This document shows positions 46,626-56,185 of a DNA stretch of 64,000 nucleotides, piece after piece (the first letter of the stretch is position 1; each line of letters begins with the position of its first letter). Source of the stretch: Terana coerulea (taxonomy: Eukaryota; Basidiomycota; Agaricomycetes; Polyporales; Phanerochaetaceae); assembly GCA_024811115.1 (NCBI GenBank), contig JAKOGH010000024.1:156371-220370 (forward strand), in the 5' to 3' direction. The notes under the pieces are model-generated. The model saw only the letters and a list, made by a program, of their open reading frames with translations, was not told where the DNA came from and searched no databases. Made by a program: the position numbers and the translations under genes.

Positions 46626-48346
46626 TTATGCAAAGCGCTTGCTGAACAGCGCGTCCAGAACAACGGAGGACCGAGGGTATTGTCCTTCCACCATTTCTCG
46701 GAACTTGACCGACAAGGCTTCTTGGACCACAGGCTCAGAGGAGCACCCGCGAAAAATAGCTGTCTCTATCTTTATAATCTCGGGATACCTGCGATATGCA
46801 AGCGTCAGTTTGTCTGATATACGACGATGCCTGAGATGATTTACCTCCAGGTAAAGTCTGAGAATAGCTCCTCGACAATGTTCTCCTTCGAGAGCGCGTC
46901 CTCCAGCGCTCCTAGAGACCGTTTCCTCAGCGACTCCAGACCCAGCTGTGCAGTTCTCTCCGTGAGTTTGAAACGTTGCTGCATTATCCGCGGCGAGGAC
47001 GAACCTTTGCAGCTAGCCTATACATCGACTTCGGCGAGCATGCAGGTCCCTGATTCCGGGGCTCGAGTCGTGGCCGCGGCTTCTCCGTTTGAATGGGAGC
47101 AAAGTCCAAGCAATCGTTGTAGATATACAGCAACAGCGCTTTCCATCTGGAGGGACGATAAGCAGGGGGATTACACAAGCGAATCCGCGGTGCTTACGTC
47201 TTGTATGCTGCATCTGGGATCAGTAAAGTTGGCGTACGTTCATCGTCCTTCGCTAGCATGGCTGACTGTCACATACTCATCAGATATATAGTTGCAGGGA
47301 GTACTCAGCAAAATTGCACACACCACGGGTGGAGCCAGACCAGCTGAAGAATTGCCGCAGGGCCCACTCATTGGCCGCCCCGCCTTGTGTCCCACTGTCT
47401 CTGGCATACATGGAGCCTCGGCGATCCCATTCAAATCAGGTGCGTTCGATTCTTCAGCCAGCTCATCGCCGGCCTTGTCTGAATCGGACGAAAAGTCGTC
47501 CAAGGATAAGACGTCCAGGTCAGAAGCACACGAGGGTATCGCTAGAGGAGCACCTGTTGTGATCAGCTGTCAGCATGCTGAGACAATCTTGAAAACTTGA
47601 TCAGTCATTACTTGATGCAGAGACGACAGCAGCTGGCTTGGTCGACTCACGTCGCAAGACCAACTCTCCGTCTTCCACCTCATAGTCTTCAAGGTCGCTA
47701 TCGTCGTCGTAGTCACACTGAGATTTACTAGCCGTCCGTCCAGTGAGAATCCCGTCGCTCGCCACAAGGTGCCGAGTGTACAGCTCTATTACTCCCGTCT
47801 TAGCACCCTCGTCACTACGGGCATGAGCATCAGCGAATACGTACCTTCTTCGAATATTTGGGGGGCGGCGTTCAGCATCTCGCGCCGGGTATGCAGTACC
47901 TTGGGTGTATGCACGGTCCCGGTGCTGCTTCGCGCAGAATAGACATAAATGTGGATGTCGTTGGACTTGTCGCCGGTGAACGAATCAAGAAACGCGCGTT
48001 GGATGAGCTGGGGGCGAATAGATGCGAAGGATGGGCGCGGAGGTTTAGCAGGCGAAGTTTAAGCGAGGGCATCGCGGTTTGCAGAACCGTGTTTCGGCGT
48101 GGCAGGTGCGTCAGGGGCACCTGCATGGCCATCTGCGGGTTGAGATTCGGGCCGAGAGGCACAGTCTGTCGACCGGGAAGTGGATACGAGCGAGTTGGGC
48201 TTGGAGACATCGGGTTGCTCTCGTGCAGGTGGCTTCTCTTGGACGGGTGGTTTATCTTCTGCGGATGGCTTTGCTTGTGTACCTTTGCCTGATGTTCCAC
48301 GGAAGAAACTCTGAATTTGCATTTCCAAAGTGATCTGACCAGACAT
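46626..48346 (-). CDS. BTB domain protein 2, interrupted by an in-frame stop
   Basis: Second paralog. The N-terminus (MSGQITLEMQIQSFFRGTSG, then Lys/Pro/Glu-rich sequence) reads to a TAA at 48059-48061. The same frame then continues directly into the conserved BTB start, FASIRPQLIQRAFLDSFTGD, IYVYSARSSTGTVHTPKVLH and TRREMLNAAPQIFEE. The insertion carries QCDYDDDSDLEDYE and DVLSLDDFSSDSDK. The second half resumes at WKALLLYIYNDCLDFAPIQT and CSPKSMYRLAAKV. The C-terminus has KENIVEELFSDFTWRYPEII and SSVVLDALFSKRFA, with the stop at 46626-46628. The internal stop is a substitution-type defect rather than a homopolymer indel, so this copy may be a pseudogene. No intron that spares the conserved exon would remove it. 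Confidence 0.75.
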
Positions 48347-48867
48347 GTTGAAGGTGTGCTGCAGGATTACCGCCGTTCAAGCTGGGTCGTTGGAACGGTG
48401 GAACTGCGGTGAAGGAGGGCACTTCAAGTCCAGGGTTATGTCGCCTGACCAGGAATTCTACACGTGGTTTCTTGCTGTGGGGCTGCATGTATACCACGAG
48501 CATTATAGCCCAGGCGGGCTACACGTTTGCGATGTCCAAAGCTATATCTCTCTGAAAGCCGCAGAGAAAGTCAGAGTATTCGAAGCGGCAATTGCTGAGA
48601 CTATCCACACCAGACTATGTCAAGATATCAGTGTATTCCATCGAGTGTCGATACGGTGGGAATCGTGCATGGCAGAGCGAGAAGAACAGGTCCGAGGCGA
48701 GCAATTCCCGCCGCCGCCGCCGGCCGACCACGCTCCAAGATATTATTACGTAAGCGCCGAACTGCCCATCATGCATCAATCCCGACAGCTCCCGACGCTG
48801 CTCATGGCGGCGTCCCGTCATCTGCATCTTCGCCTTTGCTTCGCTATGATTCACACCGGCCCACCAG
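48347..48867. promoter_or_regulatory. BTB2 upstream region
   Basis: 521 bp. A 179-codon open frame spans it on the plus strand (48345-48881), but it overlaps both BTB ends antisense and shows no domain. More likely promoter and terminator sequence. Confidence 0.4.
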
Positions 48868-50397
48868 TCACGAGTCTCTGAACTTCTCGAAGAAACTTCT
48901 CCCTGGCCGTGCTAAAGGCGGTTGGGGCTGATTGAATAACGAGTCGAGTACCACCGACGACTGGGGGTGTTTCCCCTTCGCAATGTCCTGGAACTTCGCC
49001 GACAGTGCTGCCTGTACGACTGGCTCGCGGGAGTGCCTGTGGAACACGACAGATTCCATCTTCAACACGTCAGGATATCTAGAGAATATTCGTACAGTGA
49101 GCCGCGAACTCAACGCGATTTTGTTACACTCGAAGGTGATAGTAAACATACCTCCAGCTGAAATCGGAGAACAGCTCTTTGACGATGTTCTCTTTGGACA
49201 GCGCATCTTCCAAACCAATCAGAGACTGTTTCTTCAGCTGGTCGAGGCCGAGCTGGAACGTGATCAGGTAAGTTCAGGTAGTTTTCGCGAGTACTCGGGC
49301 TGGCGAACCTTTGTAGCGAGCCTATACATTGACTTTGGTGAGCACGAAGGACCCTGCAATGACGCCGGTCGACGGCACGGGATCTGCGACTGTAAGGAAA
49401 ATTCGAGGAAGTCGTTGTAAAGATACAACAGCAACGCTTTCCACCTGGATCAAGGATGAGCATCATTGGCAGAACACTGCTTAGTCTAGAACACTGACGT
49501 CTTGTAGGCACCGTCTGGAACAAATAGTTTAGGTGCATGTTCGTTGTCGCGGACTGGCATATCAAACTGCAATGTTCACGCGTTAGGACAGCTTTACGAG
49601 GGTCTTATGATGAGGACAAACCATGGCAGCAATGGGAGTCGCCGGTAGGTCATGCGTGACTGGTCCAGTCGTTGGACGCGCCGGTGTTTCTACCGTATGG
49701 GAGATTTCGAGTGATTTCGATACCTCCGCTGCATCAACTCGCCCTTCGTTCTCCGGAGTCAAGGGAGAAGTCGTCTAAGGATAAGGTGTCTAGGTCAGGA
49801 GTACACGCGGGTACTGCAGTGGATTCATCTACGAAACATGGTGCTCAGAGTGTGCGATGTGCGCATAAAGTTAACGTGAGCCTTACCGTCGTCCGGGTCA
49901 GCGCTCGGTATCTTGTCTTCGGCAGGTAGCGGCGAAGCCGAGGACTTGGATGATGGTACGGCGCGCTTCACTGTTTCTTCAAACTCCTCACAGTCTTCGA
50001 GGTCGCTGTCCTCGTCATAGTCGTACTCGGCTCTGGTAGACGTCCGGCTCTGCAAGGACCCATCGCTGGCGACGGCGCATTGCTCATACAACTCTGAGAC
50101 TGAGAATCAATGGAATCGTTCCACCATCATTGATACGAAAGCGAGCTGTACACATACCTTCCTTAAATACGCAAGATGCAGCACTCAGAAAGTCGCGTCG
50201 AGCGTGCAAAGTTCTGGGTTTGTGTGCAACGCCATTGCTGCTGCGCGCCGAGTATAAGTGTACAAGGATGTTGTTGGACGCGTCGTCTGTGATCAAGTCC
50301 AGGAAAGCGCGCTGGAAGAGCTGAGGCCGGACGGACTCAAAGGATTAGTCTTGAGCAGTTTGACATAGCGCCCGGTGGGTTCGCTTGACGCCCTCAT
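48868..50397 (-). CDS. BTB domain protein 3 with split BTB fold
   Basis: Third paralog with a very short N-terminus. The ATG at 50395-50397 (MRASSEPTGRYVKLLKTN) joins the conserved FESVRPQLFQRAFLDLITDD only if one base is added at the A run 50339-50341 (T run on the coding strand). Then come VHLYSARSSNGVAHKPRTLH, ARRDFLSAASCVFKEG, an insertion with RAEYDYDEDSDLEDCEE and LDTLSLDDFSLDSGE, and the second half WKALLLYLYNDFLEF with CSPKSMY. The C-terminal part has KENIVKELFSDFSWRYPDVL, MESVVFHRHSREPVVQAALS and SSVVLDSLFNQPQPP, ending in a longer tail (RPGRSFFEKFRDS) than its sisters. Introns occupy the family positions. Probably functional if the single break is an error. Confidence 0.82.
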
Positions 50398-51015
50398 ATG
50401 GATCACGTGCAGTCAGCCTCCACGCGTATGTAGGGCCGCTACAGCGCGTTGGTCGCGTATCGAAATTCCTGGTGACTCATATGCTTGTAAGGGATAAGCA
50501 AGAGCCTCTGTGCGATGTCTTAAACTATGTACATGCATTTACTGTGAAATAATATGTTTAATTTGCTGGTTAAGTCAAGCTGTCAGTGGAGGTGCCGAGA
50601 ACAAGCTTCAAGTCACAAAAACAGCATCTACAGGTTTGCAGTCTGTCGCACCAGGGCAGAAGGTATTCCTTTGCCAGCTGGTGGTCAGAAGCAACAGCCT
50701 GGCCGTAACGTGACTGGAGGTAAGCGCAGCGAAAGGAGCGCTATGAACCAGGGTGAAAGAACTGGTACGGTGAGCTTCATAATATGTATATGCATATATT
50801 GATTTTTGTCGCCCTTCACAAAGTCTTCAGTACTTGTCACGACGGAGCGGGGCGGTGCTCGCGAGCGCCGAGCACGAGCCTGAGAGCTTGGCTGCCGCGG
50901 CGGGCGTCCATTTCCCGATTTGGACGAATTGCGAACCCCCACAATCGCTCGCGACTTGATGCAGACTAAGAGACCAGTATCAGGATCGACTGTCATCCTA
51001 TACTCCCTCGGTCTA
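50398..51015. other. BTB3 upstream region
   Basis: 618 bp. A minus-strand frame (about 50780-50996) with a basic PRQPSSQARARRSRAPPRS segment might be a further exon of the small gene to its right, but no splice signal pair ties them together. Confidence 0.35.
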
Positions 51016-51590
51016 TTAGTCAGCTACGGAGACTATCAAAGGATACGGGTGGAGGCAAAGGGAAGGTACGGGAGAAGGCAGGCGGGGCATAATGGAGCGC
51101 TCGATGGGAGAGGCTGGGCGGGTAAACAGAGCGGATGGCCCGATGGGAGAGGGTACGCGGGTAGGTGGAAGGGACAAAGTGGAAGAAGGTACGGGTATGT
51201 CGTCGGGCTCTATCACCGCCGCAGTCGGCTGGACAAGTTCGTTCCCACCTGCGGGTGAAGATGTATGTGGTGTAGCTACCGTGCTGGGGAGCGAGGGGAT
51301 TGCACTGTCTGTGCCTCCGGAGCCCACTATGGCCAGATCAAGAGTTGGTTTGGAAGAGCCATAACCTGCATAGTAACCCCGAAGCGATGGATTATCACTT
51401 TCGCGTTCTATTCTCTTTACCTTCTTAGCTATCTGTCTGCGCTTCTTCCTCTGATCCGGGGGCAGCGATGGCCCTTCAGCGTGAGGCTTTTCGTCGTCAC
51501 TGGCTAATGGTTCCTAAAAGCAGATGTTACTTGCTTTGCTACAAAATTTAATATGTAAGCTGCGGATCTGCGTACCTTCAGACGATCCAT
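51016..51590 (-). CDS. Small hypothetical Pro/Ser-rich protein within the BTB block
   Basis: Unrecognised. A short first exon starting at 51590 (MDRLK) is joined by an intron of about 70 nt (GTACGC...TTTTAG) to an exon reading EPLASDDEKPHAEGPSLPPD, the basic QRKKRRQIAKKVKRIERESD and NPSLRGYYAGYGSSKP. Pro/Ser-rich sequence follows to the stop at 51016. The basic patch resembles a nuclear targeting segment. The protein of about 170 residues has no BTB or F-box feature and no counterpart elsewhere in the window. Its 3' end contains degenerate direct repeats (GATGGGAGAGG units at about 51105-51165). The gene could extend further to the left. Confidence 0.45.
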
Positions 51591-52676
51591 CTTCGAGGTT
51601 TCAGAGGCACTTGCGAAACAACCACTGGCAGATTGGTTAGCTAAGGACAAAGGGGCCTACAGAATATTAGGTGGAAGGCTAAAGCGACAACGGGGGGGAG
51701 ATGAAGGGGTGAGACGCAATAGGACGTACTAACTATATAACATACTCGAGGTCCAGCGCTCAGCGTCGATCGTCCAGATGCAGTGTCTGGCACCTCGAAG
51801 CCGATGCAAGATCATCTCGAGACCACGGCACCATCTACAACGTCTTCTGTTCTGATGAGGAACGGCCGCTCTTCTCGCAAATGCGCACCGGGCTTTCCAT
51901 ATCCGCCTGAAAGGCAATTTTGTTTACTGCTCTTGTTCATCCTACTAGTACAGCAATGAGTACACCATGTAGCGTACGCCCGCTGGCATGTTGCATACAA
52001 TGGATACAGTCGCCGCAAAGCACGACCGCCGGAAGGGTGTTATAGCGGCATTCTTAACCTTGAGTGGTGGTAAACGGCGAGAGCACGTACCGCGACATAC
52101 ATGTACATGTTCTCCTCGGCGCGAATATCTCGCGTACCGTAAAGGATGCCGAGATAGCTGAGCTGGAGTCATGTTCAGCCCGAGAGAATTTTACGAGGCA
52201 AATATACACGTACGTGCGTCTCCCAATATCGGATGTTTTCTAATGAGAAAATTGGGTTATTCGGGAGAGGTCCCATGGCACGCTCATTTATGACCATGTG
52301 TTCACGCACCAAGTCTCACGACCCATAAAGCGGACAGCAAGAACCGAGACAAGATGGATTGAATAATCTATCAGAGATAAGCTGGCTTCCAAAAACCTGT
52401 CAGCGGTATATTGCGTGTACAAATAGAATTATAGAAGACATATGACATACCATCCTTGAGATTTATGTAAAGCCCAGCTCTGTCGAGATAAAGCGATCGC
52501 TACTAGCTAGTATACAGCAGTGTGTAATTGCTGCGTTGAGAAGTACCCTGCCCGGTGAGCATTTCGCATACTGTCCCTCGGTCTCGGAGACGAAGAATAA
52601 GGATGTATGACTAAATTCACAGACGAGTGTCAATGGTTTACAAACGGAGAACATGGCGCGTTATAATTTTCTGCCG
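51591..52676. other. Region between small gene and BTB4
   Basis: 1.09 kb with no supported gene. It contains copy B of the conserved non-coding element at 52280-52346, suggesting that a BTB promoter or a lost BTB copy once lay here. Confidence 0.45.
52280..52346. repeat. Conserved non-coding element, copy B
   Basis: Counterpart of 46426-46493 in the same orientation. Here it has no BTB gene immediately downstream of it on the minus strand, unlike copy A. Confidence 0.65.
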
Positions 52677-55600
52677 CTACGATTTCGCAGGACGCTTGTT
52701 GAATAGGGAGTCCAGTACGACAGAGGACTGAGGGTATTGGCCCTTCGCAATATCCCGGAACTTCGCCGACAGCGCCTCTTGTAGTATGCGCTTGGACTTG
52801 CATCGGTGGAAAATAGCCGTCTGCATGCTCAGGACCTCGGGATATCTGCACCATACCCGGATGAGCTTGCCTGGAATCAGACAGAGCTGAGAGGACACAC
52901 ACCTCCACGTGAAATCGGAGAATAGCTCCTCGACTATATTCTCTTTCGAAATTCTGTCCTGTAATGCGTCCAATGACCGCTTCTTCAGCTTATTGAGGCC
53001 GAGCTACGGTATAGTTGAGTAAATTAGTTCCAAGTTTGCATGGCAGTTCATCACACCGGCGAACCTTCGTAGCTAGCCTATACATTGACTTTGGCGAGCA
53101 CGACGGGCCCTCGGATGGCGGCTGTTCGTTCGATTTTTGTGACCGAAGAGAAAACTCCAGGAAATTGTTGTAAAGATACAGTAGTAGTGCTTTCCACCTG
53201 GATCTGGTATGAGCATTGACTCGGAAATACCACTAACGATGAGACACATACGTCTTGTAGGCGCAGTCTGGAATAAATAGCTTCAACACGCTTTCCTCAT
53301 CTCTGACTGGCATACCCAACTATCATAACGAGCATGCGTTAGAATGGCCAGAGAAGAGTCCGATGAAAGAACGAACCATAGGAAAGGTCAGTGCCGCTGG
53401 GTTATGCACTCTGGATCCTATTGCTGCTCGTGCTGTCGCGTCTACAGCACGCGAGATCGCGGGCGTCTTTGGCACCCCGGGCGTTTCGCCTTGCCCTTCC
53501 TCCCTGCTTCTGTCATTCTCTGAGTCGCAGGGAAAATCATCCAAGGACAAGACGTCAAAGTCAAGAGCGCACGAAGCTGTCGCAGTAGGGCTATCTGCGG
53601 AATGCACGTATGTATTGTCAGAATGTCTCACGTGCAAAGACATGCATAAATCTCACCGTTGTCAGCATCCGAGATACTGGTCTCAGGGAGCCGAGCTGGG
53701 GGAACGGACTTGGGAAGACAACCTCGCGCTTCTCAGGCTCCTCTTCGCCGTCCTCTAGATCGCTGTCGTCATCGTAGTCGTAATCGGCCGTGGTGGCCGT
53801 TCGATGTTGCCAAGGCGCGTCGCTGGCGATGACGCTTTGGCTATACAACTCTGCGTCCTGAGTTCAGCATGGTCCGTGAGGAGCTTTTACCCGAAGCCGA
53901 GACACACACCTTCGTCAAATACATGAGAGGCAGCGCTTAGAAAGTCACGTCGAGCATGCAGAACTCTAGGTGTATGTGCAACGCTACCTCGGCTGCGTGC
54001 AGAGTAAAGGTAGATATGGATGTCGTTTGATGCATCACCTGTGATCAAGTCGAGAAAGGCACGCTGGAAGAGCCCAGGACGGACAGACTCAAAAGCTGGG
54101 CGAACAGTGGGCTTAACAGGCGGAGTGGGCCCCCGTGGAGATATAGTAACCTGGAGAACAGGTGCAGGTGCCGCAACAGGGGGCACAAGAACAGAAGCTG
54201 CATCAGGTGAGGTAGGTAAAGGTGCGGCAACCGACGGTGCAGGAAGAGGTGTAGACCTCAGCAGTTTAGTTGGTGGGGCTGCAACAGGGGCACCGGCGAA
54301 GATACAGGGACAGGTGGGACGGCCGAGGGCGCAGGAGGTGGTGTAGACTTGGGAGTAGCAGGTAGCGGGACCGCAAGAGGGGACATGGGCTGAGGGGGCC
54401 CAACCGGCGGGACAGGCGTGGGTACGGCGACCGAAGGTACAGCAAGAGGTGCAGACTTCGATGAAGCAGGTTGTGGAGGGGCGACAGGGGGGGCAAGCGG
54501 AGGCACAGCAGGAGGTGCGATGACTGGGGGTACTGGAGCAGGGGTAGATATTGGGGTTGCAGGCGGCGTAGCCACAACTAGGGGCGCAGGTTGAGGGTCA
54601 GCAAGAGGCAGTGCGGGTAGGTGCAGCAGCCGAAGGTGTAGGAGGAGGCGCAGAATCCGGAGGTGTAGGTAGAGGGGCCACAACAGGAGGTATGGACTGA
54701 GAGGAAGAGAGGGGGTAGGCGGAGGCGGAGGCACCTTTGATTGTGCAGGCCCAGGAACGTTATTGTCATGGCCAAGTCCCGGACTGACGTCGATGGTACT
54801 CTTCACAGATGGCGCAGGTGGAGATGTGGCAACCGAAGGTACAGGAAAAGATATAGGCTTAGGCGGGGCGACTATCAGGGTGGTAACAGATAGAGGCGGA
54901 GGGAGGGGTCCAACAACTGGTAGAGGCGTAAAATTTGGGCTGTTGGTGGTGGAGCGGCAACAGGCAGCGCGGGAGCCGAAGGCAGTGGTGAAGGTAGCGG
55001 GGCCGCAGCAGGGGGCACGGAGGAAGAGACAGGAATGGGTGTCACTGATTTTGAATATAGAGCCCGAGGAACTTCAGTGCCTCGTCCGAGTATCGAACTG
55101 ACGTCGATGGTCTTCGCGGATGGTGCATGTATAGGCGCGGCAACCGAAGTTATGTAAACAGGCGCAGAATTCGGAGGTGTAGCGAGCAGGACCGCAGCGA
55201 CTGGTACAGCTTGAGGAGAAGAGACGATCGCAGGGGTCGGCGGAGGCGCTTTCAACTGTGCACTCCGATGGACTTCAGCGGCAGGGCTGAGCGCCGAGCT
55301 GACGTCGACGGTCTTCGCAGAAGGTGCGGATGGAGGTGCTGCAGCCGAAGGTAAAGGGACGGATGCAAAATTCGAGGATGCAGGTGGCGGAGCCGCAACA
55401 GCGGGCAGAGGCCGAGGAGAAGAGACAGACGCCGGGGACGGTGGAGGCACTTTCGAATGCGTAGGTTGAGGTGCTTCGACGGTACGATTGAGCGTCGAAC
55501 TGGTGGTTTTCGCAGACGGCGATGCCGACGGCTTGGGGATGCCTGCATTGCCCTTCTGAGATACTGTAAAGGCTGCACCTTGAGTCCGAGAGACGGCCGT

Positions 55601-56078
55601 AATGGTTGCACGCTCTAGCCGGGTGGGCGCGTCGCTCCAAGCACTGGCAAGGTGGAAGTCCCACCGAGTTGGATCGTCAAGATCGGTGCCGACCGCAGCA
55701 GCTGCGCGGGCCGAAGGTGTAGAATTGTCGCCGAAGGCTGCTTGCTCAGGAACAGATGCCCGTTGACTCGGAGGTGTGCCGGAAGGATCAGCACTCCCGC
55801 GCTCATCGAGGATGTCGGGAGAGCCACCAGCCTGCTACTGTATCAGCAAGTGACATGATTTTCAAGCCGTGAGTTAGACTTGCCTGCCGCTTTGCCTTCT
55901 GTGCCGACGTCTTCCTCAGTTGGCGCTGTCCCTCCTTCTCCTTCTCTGCTTGTTGCCTTTCGGACGCAGAAACCTGGAGCTTGGCATCCTAGTTCGTCAA
56001 GCTAGCACAATCATAAGCAGTTAATTAACTCACATTGCTAAGCAGCGTCCTCATACGCTCAGTGATAATCGTCGACAT
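52677..56078 (-). CDS. BTB domain protein 4 with long Pro/Ala repeat N-terminus
   Basis: Fourth paralog, much enlarged. The ATG at 56076-56078 (MSTIITERMRTLLSN) is followed by a charged helix exon (SERQQAEKEKEGQRQLRKTS) and then about 1.6 kb coding degenerate Pro/Ala/Val/Ser repeats, several with SAKTVDVSS or KSTIDVSP cores. BTB begins FESVRPGLFQRAFLDLITGD, IYLYSARSRGSVAHTPRVLH and ARRDFLSAASHVFDEG. The insertion has ADYDYDDDSDLEDGEEEPEK and DVLSLDDFPCDSEND. The second half resumes at WKALLLYLYNNFLEFS and CSPKSMYRLATKV. C-terminal helices include ENIVEELFSDFTWRYPEVLS and SSVVLDSLFNKRPAKS, with the stop at 52677. Several one-base shifts in the repeat tract (for example near 54260 and 54880-54900) must be bridged. 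These may be errors in low-complexity sequence. Confidence 0.8.
54150..55740. repeat. Degenerate coding minisatellite in BTB4
   Basis: The core GGCAACCGAAGGT and close variants recur irregularly every 100-200 bp (near 54223, 54424, 54630, 54826, 55138, 55340 and 55710). Each is followed by G/A-rich sequence ending in GCAACAGGGG-like motifs. On the coding strand the core gives SVAAP-type peptides. The unit length is not constant, so this is an old, diverged array. Confidence 0.7.
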
Positions 56079-56185
56079 GTGATCGACGTACAATCGCAAA
56101 ATACGAAACTAGTCGAGCGAGGAATATAACCAGTCCGCAGTGATGAGGGGCGAGCCAGAGTACTCAAGGTATGGCGAACGCGTTC

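Noticed and set aside
48345..48881. 179-codon open frame on the plus strand between BTB2 and BTB3
   Set aside because: It overlaps both BTB genes antisense, has no recognisable motif and covers what should be promoter and terminator sequence.
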